Shown piece after piece: positions 42,332 to 50,063 of a DNA stretch of 64,000 nucleotides. The position numbers and the translations under genes are program-made. Location: contig NZ_JAAJTJ010000013.1 of assembly GCF_011030405.1 (NCBI RefSeq), positions 37,530 through 101,529 of the forward strand, in the 5' to 3' direction. Below the pieces are notes generated by a model that made no database searches, was not told where the DNA came from, and worked only from the letters and a program-made list of their open reading frames with translations. Each line of letters opens with the position of its first letter. The first letter of the stretch is position 1. The stretch is from Parapedobacter sp. SGR-10 (GTDB lineage Bacteria; Bacteroidota; Bacteroidia; Sphingobacteriales; Sphingobacteriaceae).

Positions 42332-43066
42332 TTAATCTTTATGCTCATTCCAATAATAGCTATCGGGGTAAATCCTTTGTCCGAAAATAGCTGTACCTAC
42401 TCGTATAATGGTTGCTCCCTCTGCAATGGCGGTCTCCAAATCGCTACTCATTCCCATGGACAATTCCTGCATTTCTACATTAGGAATGTTTAAAGCTATG
42501 ATTTGCTGTTGAATATCCTTGAGCAAGCGGAAACATTTACGCACCTTTTCCGTTTCGGCACTGAACAGACCTATGGTCATCAAGCCTTTTATTTTCAGGG
42601 TTTCCAACTGCGCAACCTGTTTTACCAATTCAATAGCATTATCGGGATTTGCACCAAATTTGCTTTCTTCAAAGGAAGTATTTACCTGTATCAATACTTC
42701 CATGGTTTTGTTTTCAAACTGTAACCGTTGGTGCAATTTTTCTGCCAGATCCAGGCGGTCCAATGATTGAATGCAGGACACATTATATTTCAAAAGGTCT
42801 TTGATCTTATTCGTCTGTAAATGTCCGATAAAATGATTGGTATGGGGAATTTCCTGTAATGCTTCATATTTTTCTTTGAGCTCCTGTACTTTGTTTTCGG
42901 CTATCAATGTATGTCCTGCCTTTAATGCAATTTTGATACGTTCGGCAGGTACGGTTTTAGTTGCTAACAGTAATTTTACTTCGTCAGGGTTCCTGCCGTT
43001 TTCCTTACAAGCTTTATTGATCCGCTCCTGAATGATAGTTATATTACGGAGAATATCTTCGTTCAT
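42332..43066 (-). CDS. YggS-family PLP homeostasis protein
   Basis: A 244-aa single TIM-barrel PLP protein: LLLATKTVPAERIKIAL with the PLP-binding Lys, GENKVQE-like AENKVQELKEKYE, HFIGHLQTNKIKDLL, and LSMGMSSDLETAIAEGATIIRVGTAIFG for phosphate binding. The YggS/PLPBP family buffers PLP and affects amino-acid metabolism. Its start overlaps the end of the AAA ATPase gene by 4 bp. Confidence 0.93.
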   Translation of the reverse strand: MNEDILRNITIIQERINKACKENGRNPDEVKLLLATKTVPAERIKIALKAGHTLIAENKVQELKEKYEALQEIPHTNHFIGHLQTNKIKDLLKYNVSCIQSLDRLDLAEKLHQRLQFENKTMEVLIQVNTSFEESKFGANPDNAIELVKQVAQLETLKIKGLMTIGLFSAETEKVRKCFRLLKDIQQQIIALNIPNVEMQELSMGMSSDLETAIAEGATIIRVGTAIFGQRIYPDSYYWNEHKD

Positions 43067-43779
43067 GCTTCTATTTGTTTTTCTTCCAGTTCTTTGATCA
43101 GTGCGGCTTTCATCAACGTAAAGGTGTGGTCTTGCGCCTCTGCATAGGAGATATTGTACCTACGTTCTATAAGCTGGAATTCCTGTGGAAAACGGGATAA
43201 CAGTTTATCGTAATACTTGTCCAATATTTCTTTCGAAGGCATCTCAAAATTTATCCGCAACTGAAACCGCCTCGTCAATGCCGTATCAATAATCTCGGGG
43301 TGGTTCGTCGCGCATAGCAACAATGCTTTTTCGGGAAAGTAGTCTATCAGCTGTATCAAGGTGTTTACCAATCTTCGCATTTCGCCTACGTCCTTATCAT
43401 CGTTGCCCCTTGCTTTTCCGATCTGGTCAAATTCATCTAAAAACAAAACCGCTTTTTCCCTGCCTGCTTTATCGAATACTTGCTTGATGTTCTGTGATGT
43501 TTCGCCAATGCGTGAACAAATTACATTGCTCAGATTGAGTATTAGAATGTTTTTACCCAATGCGTTTGCAATGGCTTTGGCGGTCATTGTTTTGCCACAA
43601 CCCGAACTGCCGTGAAGCAATATTTTGTTATTTACAGGCAGTCCGTATCGGCTTAATTCCTCAATATATTTATGCTCTTTAATAAGCTGTTCAAACTTTT
43701 GCTTGTTAGCTTCATCAAGGAATATATCATTTAATGATACCTGTTCTTTGTCGTTTATGATCAGATCAAATACGTTCAT
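43063..43779 (-). CDS. AAA-family ATPase
   Basis: A 238-aa single AAA module: Walker A LLHGSSGCGKTMTAKA, Walker B AVLFLDEFDQIGKA, sensor 1 LLLCATNHPEIIDTALTRRFQLRI with the arginine finger. It resembles small FtsH/Vps4-like ATPases often found beside peptidase or amidotransferase genes. Its stop overlaps the yggS start. Partner and substrate unknown. Confidence 0.88.
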   Translation of the reverse strand: MNVFDLIINDKEQVSLNDIFLDEANKQKFEQLIKEHKYIEELSRYGLPVNNKILLHGSSGCGKTMTAKAIANALGKNILILNLSNVICSRIGETSQNIKQVFDKAGREKAVLFLDEFDQIGKARGNDDKDVGEMRRLVNTLIQLIDYFPEKALLLCATNHPEIIDTALTRRFQLRINFEMPSKEILDKYYDKLLSRFPQEFQLIERRYNISYAEAQDHTFTLMKAALIKELEEKQIEA

Positions 43780-43832
43780 ACTATCCTTTTCATTTCAATA
43801 TGCTAAGTTACCGATTAAGTCCACCATTTATA

Positions 43833-44279
43833 TTATTTCCACCAATAGTAATAATTGTGATTACCATCGTATTCAAAACCACAACGTGGATATAATTTGT
43901 TGCCTATGTCGTTTGTTTTTTCGGTTTCGAGCATCAATCCGCAAGCTCCGGTTTCATCGCACCATTGTTTGGCCCTGTCTATCAATGCTACCGATAGTCC
44001 TTTACCTCTGTAATCGGGATGAACAAACAAATCGCTCAATAACCATTGCTTTGCCAATTTGATGTAATGATAGAGTTTGTACAACTGAACAAAACCAACT
44101 GCTTTGTCGTCTGCATACACGACAAAAATGTTTGATTGATCGTTGTCCAATCGTTCCTTAATAAACTGTTTGCACTTTTCGTAATCGTCTGCCTGACGGT
44201 AAAAAACCCGATAGCGGTTAAATAATTCTGCTGTTGTGTCTAAATCGTTTAACCCTACTTTTTTGATGTTGTACTCCAT
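43833..44279 (-). CDS. GNAT-family N-acetyltransferase
   Basis: A 148-aa acetyltransferase: LLSDLFVHPDYRGKGLSVALIDRAKQWCDE contains the acetyl-CoA-binding R-G-x-G-L motif A, followed by LMLETEKTNDIGNKLYPRCGFEYDG. First gene of the leftward cluster; substrate unknown. Confidence 0.9.
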   Translation of the reverse strand: MEYNIKKVGLNDLDTTAELFNRYRVFYRQADDYEKCKQFIKERLDNDQSNIFVVYADDKAVGFVQLYKLYHYIKLAKQWLLSDLFVHPDYRGKGLSVALIDRAKQWCDETGACGLMLETEKTNDIGNKLYPRCGFEYDGNHNYYYWWK

Positions 44280-44292
44280 TGCTTTAAATTAG

Positions 44293-44368
44293 TTTAATTG
44301 AAATTGCAAAGTTAATTTTCAATAGGACTATCTTTGTAGTCCAATTCGGAGATAAAAGGTAGTCCACA
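44293..44368 (+). repeat. Duplicated MocR promoter, left copy
   Basis: A 76-bp copy (about 89% identical by eye) of the MocR promoter at 45813-45888, including the dyad GGACTA-N6-TAGTCC over a TATCTTTG -7 box. It is followed by ATG AGT TTC TGA, a dead-end start. Confidence 0.85.
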
Positions 44369-44390
44369 TGAGTTTCTGATTAAAAGAAAA

Positions 44391-44413
44391 AAGCCCCAAA
44401 AAATTCGGGGCTT
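44391..44413 (-). terminator. Terminator downstream of YCII gene
   Basis: AAGCCCC/GGGGCTT stem with an A-rich left side that becomes a T-run on the minus strand. Confidence 0.8.
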
Positions 44414-44434
44414 AATTTGTTGTTTTGTTAAATG

Positions 44435-44779
44435 CTAATCTCTTTTCAAAACTTCCCTTATTTCAATGTTTCCGCCTACTTGGTCAAAAATCGGATTAGC
44501 TTTTGCGATTTCTACCGCTTCATCAATGGTTTCGGCTTTTACCACAACATAACCGCTAACAAATTCTTTGTTTTCGGTGTAAACGCCGTCTGTCACTTCC
44601 TTGTTGGACTTTACGATTTTTGCACTTCCTGCAAATGGCAAAAGCGTGTTGCCTTTGTTTACCAATTTGCTTTGTGAAGAAATTCCTGCTAACCAATTCA
44701 TACGTTCCTGCATTTGTTCAGGTGTTGGTCTGAAATCGGAAATGTCTTTTAATCTGAAAATCAATACAAATTCTTTCAT
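44435..44779 (-). CDS. YCII-related protein
   Basis: A 114-aa YCII/DGPF-type protein (EFVLIFRLKDISDFRPTPEQMQERMNWLAGI...TLLPFAGSAKIV...DGVYTENKEFVSGYVVVKAETIDEAVEIAKANPIF). Such proteins are ferredoxin-like dimers, frequently encoded beside ECF sigma factors, as here (73 bp after the sigma gene). Enzymatic function not established. Confidence 0.88.
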   Translation of the reverse strand: MKEFVLIFRLKDISDFRPTPEQMQERMNWLAGISSQSKLVNKGNTLLPFAGSAKIVKSNKEVTDGVYTENKEFVSGYVVVKAETIDEAVEIAKANPIFDQVGGNIEIREVLKRD

Positions 44780-44851
44780 TGTCTATAAAATTTAATTATT
44801 TCTTGTAAGACAATTTCAAATTGCGGAACGTGACAGAAAGTAGAGAAATTT

Positions 44852-45688
44852 TTAAATTTTCATCAATTTCTCGGGGTCAACGACAGAAAAAATATTTGTG
44901 ATTTTTCCGTTTGAGTTTAATTCAAATATTTGACAATTTATCAAGGTTGTACCTCTGTAAAACAGTAATGCAGATTGATGATTGATTTCTTCGATTTTGA
45001 TTTGAAGGTCTTTTTGATGATTTTCATAAACGTAGGTCATCAGTTTAATGGTGTTGTCAATTCCCGAAGTCAGTTCAGCAATAGCTTGTAATTTATTTCC
45101 TGCATCTGCCAAAACCTGCACTTCATCAGACAGCATTTGCTCCAACGTTTTGACATCGCCTTTACGGATTGCGGACACATATTTTTCTAAATATTTTCGG
45201 TCTTTTGCAGACGAAGTTGCGATTTCGGGTTTCCACAATTTCAGTTTCTTTTTGGCTCTTGTGAGGATTTGTCGGGAATTTTCTACCGAAATTTCTAATA
45301 TTTCAGCGATTTCATCGTGTTCGTAATCAAACGCTTCTTTGAGCAAAAAAACGGCTCTTTCTTTGGTATTCAAAGTATCGAGTAAAACGAACATTGAATA
45401 GTTAAGTATTTCGTCTAATTCAATTTTGCTTTCGCCTTGATTGGTAACGATTGGTTCGGGTAACACAATTTTTTGTTGCCTTTCTCTGTCGTTTTTCTTT
45501 TTTAGGTTTATGGCTTGGTTGATGACCGATTTTATCAGATACGCATTTTGATTAGAAATTGAACTGACCTCTTTTTCATTGAATTTTATTAAAACGTCCT
45601 GAATTACGTCTTGGCTATCGTCAATATTTCCCAAAATGTTGTAAGCATAAGGGAACAGTTTTTTGTTCAATGTGTTTAAGTCGTCCAT
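44852..45688 (-). CDS. ECF sigma factor, SigJ/ECF41-like with SnoaL-like tail
   Basis: A 278-aa sigma factor: region 2 (LFPYAYNILGNIDDSQDVIQDVLIKF), region 4 (LNTKERAVFLLKEAFDYEHDEIAEILEISVENSRQILTRAKKKL) and a C-terminal SnoaL/NTF2-like domain (about residues 165-278). The VLPEP segment and the terminal VDPEKL resemble the WLPEP and NPDKL motifs of ECF41 factors, in which the C-terminal domain controls activity. Pairs with the YCII gene. Confidence 0.85.
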   Translation of the reverse strand: MDDLNTLNKKLFPYAYNILGNIDDSQDVIQDVLIKFNEKEVSSISNQNAYLIKSVINQAINLKKKNDRERQQKIVLPEPIVTNQGESKIELDEILNYSMFVLLDTLNTKERAVFLLKEAFDYEHDEIAEILEISVENSRQILTRAKKKLKLWKPEIATSSAKDRKYLEKYVSAIRKGDVKTLEQMLSDEVQVLADAGNKLQAIAELTSGIDNTIKLMTYVYENHQKDLQIKIEEINHQSALLFYRGTTLINCQIFELNSNGKITNIFSVVDPEKLMKI

Positions 45689-45812
45689 TTTTGGATTTTA
45701 GAGTTAGACAATTTCAAAGGTAATAATGTGACAGGTTTTGAGAAAATGTTTCAACTGTATTGTTTTTGCGTTTCGCATTGGCAAAAATGCAAAGGGACAC
45801 GCCCAAACAAAA

Positions 45813-45888
45813 TTTAATTGAAATTGCAAATTTAGATTTTAATAGGACTATCTTTGTAGTCCAATTTATAGATAAAAGGCAGTCCACA
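45813..45888 (+). promoter_or_regulatory. MocR promoter/operator, right copy
   Basis: TATCTTTG -7 box inside the dyad GGACTA-N6-TAGTCC, plus a further (C/T)AGTCC half-site just before the ATG. Direct repeat of 44293-44368. Confidence 0.75.
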
Positions 45889-47367
45889 ATGTTGCCATAC
45901 GAACACATCATTATTATAGATAAAGAAAGCAAAATCTCTGTTTACAGGCAGATTGCTATATCAATCATCAATGCTATTAGAAACGGTACTTTGAAAGCAG
46001 AAACGCATTTGCCAAGTAGCCGTGAATTGGCTAAAACGTTGGGCGTGCACCGAAAGACCGTAATTGCAGGTTATGAAGAACTAGAAGCACAAGATTGGAT
46101 TACGATTGTTCCAAGAAAGCACGTTGCCGTTTCGGGGCATATCCCTTTGCTGAAACCTCAAAAATGGGGCGAACCTGATATATTAACACCTTACGAAAAT
46201 GATTTAAGCATACCTTTTAGGATTGTAGAAGAAAATACCATTAGCAAAAATGTGGCTTCTTATCCCGATATTATCATTGATGACGGACACCCTGACGTAA
46301 GATTGTCGCCAATAGATGATTTATTGAAAACATACCGCTCGCTTACTTCAAAAAAGTATGCTATTAAAAATGCAAACATCGGAACAGCGCAGGGAACTTT
46401 GAAGCTCCGGGAAGAGCTGGTCAATTACCTGTCGGTAACAAGGGGGCTAAATATTTCGGTGGATAATATTCTGATTACCCACGGCGCACAAATGAGTATT
46501 TATTTATCTGCTCAACTGCTTTTAGGGCATTCGTCCAAAATCATTGTAGGCAAGCCTAATTATCCTGTTGCCAATAAAACCTTTGAAGAAACCGAAGCGA
46601 AAATCATCGAGGTGAATGTAGATGATAAGGGTATTGATACAGATGTCATTGAAAGGATATGCAAGCGAAAAAAAATTGATGCCGTGTATGTCATTCCGCA
46701 TCATCATTACCCTACAACCGTAACGTTAAGCGTGGAAAGGCGGGTAAAATTATTGGAACTATCCAAACAGTTTTCGTTTGCCATTATCGAAGATGATTAC
46801 GACTACGATTATCATTATACATCTTCGCCTTACCTGCCTTTGGCAAGTGGCAACCACAACGGAAACGTGATTTATATAGGCTCTTTTTCCAAAATTTTAG
46901 ACCCTGCTTTGCGCATTGGTTTTATGGTCGCTCCGAAAAATTTTATTGAACAATGCACCGCTTTCAGAAAAATAATAGACATGGGCGGTGATGGCTATAT
47001 GCAGAATGCTTTGGCTACATTGATAAAAGAGGATGAACTTAAAAGGCATCTGAAGAAATCAAAAAAATGCTATCACGAACGCAGGGATTTTTTAGATGCG
47101 TTGCTGAAAGAAAAATTGGGCAAATCCGTTTCTTATACGTTGCCAACAGGCGGAATGGCTATCTGGGTAAAACTCAACCCCGGCTATTCTATTGCCCGAC
47201 TTGTTGCCAATACGCAGTTTAAAATTATAAGGTGGGATGCGGAACAAAACGCATTCCGGTTTGGCTTCGCATCTATGGACGAAACAGAATTGACACAGGC
47301 TGTTGAGGCTCTGAAAATGGGATTAGAGAAAATCAGTTGTAACGGTGATACTTCAACGCAAGTCTAA
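45889..47367 (+). CDS. MocR/PdxR-type GntR regulator with aminotransferase domain
   Basis: A 492-aa protein; start at ATG 45889 (MLPYEHIIIIDKESKISVYRQIAIS) because the promoter lies immediately upstream. N-terminal GntR winged helix (LPSSRELAKTLGVHRKTVIAGYEELEAQDWI), then a fold-type I aminotransferase-like domain with the PLP-Lys in YIGSFSKILDPALRIGFM and the Asp in IIEDDYDYDYH. MocR regulators sense PLP or PLP adducts; the nearby YggS gene fits a PLP theme. Confidence 0.92.
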   Translation: MLPYEHIIIIDKESKISVYRQIAISIINAIRNGTLKAETHLPSSRELAKTLGVHRKTVIAGYEELEAQDWITIVPRKHVAVSGHIPLLKPQKWGEPDILTPYENDLSIPFRIVEENTISKNVASYPDIIIDDGHPDVRLSPIDDLLKTYRSLTSKKYAIKNANIGTAQGTLKLREELVNYLSVTRGLNISVDNILITHGAQMSIYLSAQLLLGHSSKIIVGKPNYPVANKTFEETEAKIIEVNVDDKGIDTDVIERICKRKKIDAVYVIPHHHYPTTVTLSVERRVKLLELSKQFSFAIIEDDYDYDYHYTSSPYLPLASGNHNGNVIYIGSFSKILDPALRIGFMVAPKNFIEQCTAFRKIIDMGGDGYMQNALATLIKEDELKRHLKKSKKCYHERRDFLDALLKEKLGKSVSYTLPTGGMAIWVKLNPGYSIARLVANTQFKIIRWDAEQNAFRFGFASMDETELTQAVEALKMGLEKISCNGDTSTQV

Positions 47368-47407
47368 GGCAGAATATTAAATATACACGTAAAACATATA
47401 GAAATGA

Positions 47408-47461
47408 AAAGAGGCTGTCTAAAAAGCCTTTTTTTAAAAAGGCTTTTTAGACAGCCTCTTT
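47408..47461. terminator. Long perfect terminator hairpin
   Basis: GAGGCTGTCTAAAAAGCC and its exact complement flank a T/A-rich loop. Placed between the MocR stop and the broken tRNA; can act in both directions. Confidence 0.88.
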
Positions 47462-47462
47462 G

Positions 47463-47541
47463 CTCCTCAGACTGGGCTCGAACCAGTGACCCTCTGATTA
47501 ATCCCGATAAATCGGGACTCTAACCTGCTGAGCTATTTAAG
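47463..47541 (-). pseudogene. Broken tRNA-Asn copy
   Basis: Reading leftward it matches tRNA-Asn in the D arm (TAGCTCAGCAGGTTAGAG) and in the TAATCAGAGGGTC...GGTTCGAGCCCAG half. The anticodon arm is replaced by a TCCCGATTTATCGGGA hairpin, and the 5' acceptor strand (now GGCTTAA) no longer pairs with the 3' strand (CTGAGGA). Its first part overlaps the 3' end of the GIY-YIG gene. Confidence 0.8.
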
Positions 47542-47822
47542 CCAAGAAAATCCAACAACTCTTCCGAAGTGTGAATATCAGCTATTATTTCTTGAATAAT
47601 TCGTCTACTTTTCTTTTTCTTCACTGTCTTCTCAACAAGCATAGCAGTACACCTATCTGGAAAGGTAAAACTCTTTAATAAAACCCAAGGTCTATGTTTT
47701 GAAGTATAGGTCTTTCTATCAGACGAATTATGTGCTAACAAACGACCTTCCACATCGTTTGTCTGTCCGATATAGTACTTGTCCGATGACTCAGAATACA
47801 ATATGTAAAGATAATAGGCCAT
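47520..47822 (-). CDS. GIY-YIG nuclease family protein
   Basis: A 100-aa single-domain GIY-YIG protein: YYLYILYSESSDKYYIGQTNDVEGRLLAHN gives the YLY/YIG pair and catalytic Arg, then HRPWVLLKSF and the Glu in LVEKTVKKKK. Its last codons (LNSSAG, stop) run into the tRNA-Asn remnant, and an intact tRNA-Asn lies 33 bp upstream. This position suggests tRNA-targeted mobility. Confidence 0.88.
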   Translation of the reverse strand: MAYYLYILYSESSDKYYIGQTNDVEGRLLAHNSSDRKTYTSKHRPWVLLKSFTFPDRCTAMLVEKTVKKKKSRRIIQEIIADIHTSEELLDFLGLNSSAG

Positions 47823-47855
47823 AACAAAAAAGCCACAGCGACTGCTATGGCTTTG

Positions 47856-47929
47856 CTCCTGAAGCTGGGCTCGAACCAGCGACCCTCTGATTAACAGTCA
47901 GATGCTCTAACCTGCTGAGCTATTCAGGA
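47856..47929 (-). tRNA. tRNA-Asn (GTT)
   Basis: Acceptor TCCTGAA/TTCAGGA, D arm GCTC...GAGC, anticodon stem TCTGA/TCAGA with loop CTGTTAA (GTT), T arm GCTGG-TTCGAGC-CCAGC, discriminator G. Confidence 0.96.
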
Positions 47930-48042
47930 ATTTTTAAAAAGCACTATCTGCTTTTCGTGATGCAAGTATCGGAAGTTTAAGGCTGTTATGCAAATATTTT
48001 TTTCAAAAACACCACAAGTCATTCATTGCCAACAAGAATAAT

Positions 48043-49422
48043 TTATAGCAGCACGCCAGACAGAATCACCGTGATAAAAGTAAAATAAATGATCAATCCG
48101 GTCACATCCACCAAGGTCGATACAAAAGGGGCCGACGAACTTGCCGGGTCTGCCCCAAGACGTCTAAGCAAGAAGGGCAACATCGATCCGGTCAACGACC
48201 CCCACAAAACAACTCCGATAAGGGACAGACATACCACCAAACCTACCAGCATCCAATGTTCACCATATGTATGTGTAAAAAATTGCCAGGTAGCAATTCG
48301 GAAAAAACCTAATGTACCCAATATAACGCCCAGAATAGTACCGGAGATTACCTCCCTTTTCATCACCCGCCACCAATCTCCTATGGTTACCTCTCCCAAG
48401 GCCATAGCCTGGATAATCAATGTAGACGCTTGTGAGCCACTATTTCCTCCACTGGATATAATCAATGGCATCAAGGCAAACAAGAACACCACCGTAGCCA
48501 ATTGGGCTTCAAAATGCTCAATGACAGTAGCCGTCAACAACTGTCCCAAGAACAGTACGATCAACCACCCCGCACGCTTTTTGACAAGATGCATAATAGA
48601 TACATCCAAATAGGGCTCGTCCAGTGCCTCCGTACCCCCGAAACGCTGCATATCTTCGGTATACTCTTCATTAGCCACCCAAAGGATGTCATCTATGGTC
48701 ACGATACCCAGCATGATCCCCTGCTCATCTACTACAGGCAAAGCCACACGATTGTTCATACGGAATACCGTCACCGCTTCTTCCTGTGGGTCGTTGGCAT
48801 TTAAGGAAATGAGCCGATTGTCGATCAGTTCGCCGACCCTGGTATCCGGATCCGCCAAAAGAATATCCTTGATACGAATATCATCGATAAGTTTACCTTC
48901 GTTGTCAATGACGTATAGCACATCGATCGTCTCCGAAGCATTTCCATATTTCCGGATATGCTCCAATATACGTGCAATCGTCCAATGCTCCTTGACCGTA
49001 ATGTAATCCGGTGTCATCAGACGTCCGACACTATCTTCCGGATATCCCAATAGAGACAATGCTTCTTTACGCTCTTGGGGAGGGAGCATGATGATCAAAC
49101 GCTTGACCACATCCCCCTTTAATTCCCCGAAAAAAGATGTCCGGTCATCAGGAGGCATCTCGTTGATGATCTCACGTATCTTGGCAGCTGAAAGCTTTTT
49201 GAATATACGTTCCTGCGTGGGAAAATCCAGGATACGAAAAACATTGACTGCTCGTTTTAGGCTTAAGGTCTCCAGGAAAAGCGGGCCATATTCGGGAAGC
49301 TCGTCAATCAATTCTTCTACATCCGAAATATTCAGTTCGTTCAGAAAATTCTCCAGTTCGCTCAGATTATTCTCTGCGATCAACTGCTCGATATGCGCAA
49401 CTGTCATGTCCAATTCTTCCAT
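48043..49422 (-). CDS. mgtE: Magnesium transporter MgtE
   Basis: A 459-aa Mg2+ channel: N-terminal superhelical domain (IEQLIAENNLSELENFLNELNISDVEELIDEL), two CBS domains (about 130-255), a plug helix and five membrane helices with the pore motif GGNSGSQASTLIIQAMALGEV and GSMLPFLLRRLGADPASSSAPFVSTLVDVTGLIIY. Start at ATG 49422, preceded at 6 nt by AGGAGG, an unusually strong Shine-Dalgarno for Bacteroidota. Gates in response to cytoplasmic Mg2+. Confidence 0.95.
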   Translation of the reverse strand: MEELDMTVAHIEQLIAENNLSELENFLNELNISDVEELIDELPEYGPLFLETLSLKRAVNVFRILDFPTQERIFKKLSAAKIREIINEMPPDDRTSFFGELKGDVVKRLIIMLPPQERKEALSLLGYPEDSVGRLMTPDYITVKEHWTIARILEHIRKYGNASETIDVLYVIDNEGKLIDDIRIKDILLADPDTRVGELIDNRLISLNANDPQEEAVTVFRMNNRVALPVVDEQGIMLGIVTIDDILWVANEEYTEDMQRFGGTEALDEPYLDVSIMHLVKKRAGWLIVLFLGQLLTATVIEHFEAQLATVVFLFALMPLIISSGGNSGSQASTLIIQAMALGEVTIGDWWRVMKREVISGTILGVILGTLGFFRIATWQFFTHTYGEHWMLVGLVVCLSLIGVVLWGSLTGSMLPFLLRRLGADPASSSAPFVSTLVDVTGLIIYFTFITVILSGVLL

Positions 49423-50063
49423 AAGCACCCTCCTAGATTTTTAATCCTACATGTTATGCAATGATTTTTTGTTGTTGCAAAAGTCGTTTTTTTAATCGAA
49501 AAAATATAAGGTTTTTTAGGAATAGAATAAAATTATTTTCGAACTCCTAATCTGCCAATATGACATCCTACAAATCATACGGAGAAAGCCCCGAATAGAG
49601 AGGATCATAAGCAATCCGAAGGCCATGGATCAGCTTATATATTCCACGATAGAAAGAGACACACATGTATGCTATTTCTCCCCGGATTGCCCGCTCACGA
49701 AAACCAGAGCTGAATCCCCAAATCTGCAAAAAATTAGAGCCATAAAAAATTAAAGACAGCCATTGGGCATGTAGGAGAGGAGATCGCTTAATCCATACTT
49801 TTTTACACTCGCATAGGAAATATATCAATTAAAAGTAATACATTAGACACAGCATAATAATATAAGATTAACATCACGAAATAAGGTTTTTAATTGGAAA
49901 AACAAACAGTTTTTCTGATTTTAAATAAAATAATAACAAACTTTTATTCAAATATTTATGACATTATATATAATCTTTTAATAAATATATAATAGCAAAA
50001 ACAAACTAATTTTTTTAGCAACAACAGTAAAACACATAATATAAACAAATCAACATATTTATA
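49423..50063. other. Intergenic region, very AT-rich right half
   Basis: 641 bp between divergent genes. An 86-codon leftward frame at 49828-49568 has no recognisable features and I do not call it. From about 49830 the sequence is extremely AT-rich, forming the promoter and leader of the metalloprotease gene; no clear hairpin or -7 match was identified with confidence. Confidence 0.5.

Noticed and set aside
49568..49828. An 86-codon leftward frame between mgtE and the metalloprotease gene
   Set aside because: No recognisable domain, unusual composition and no promoter; probably random.
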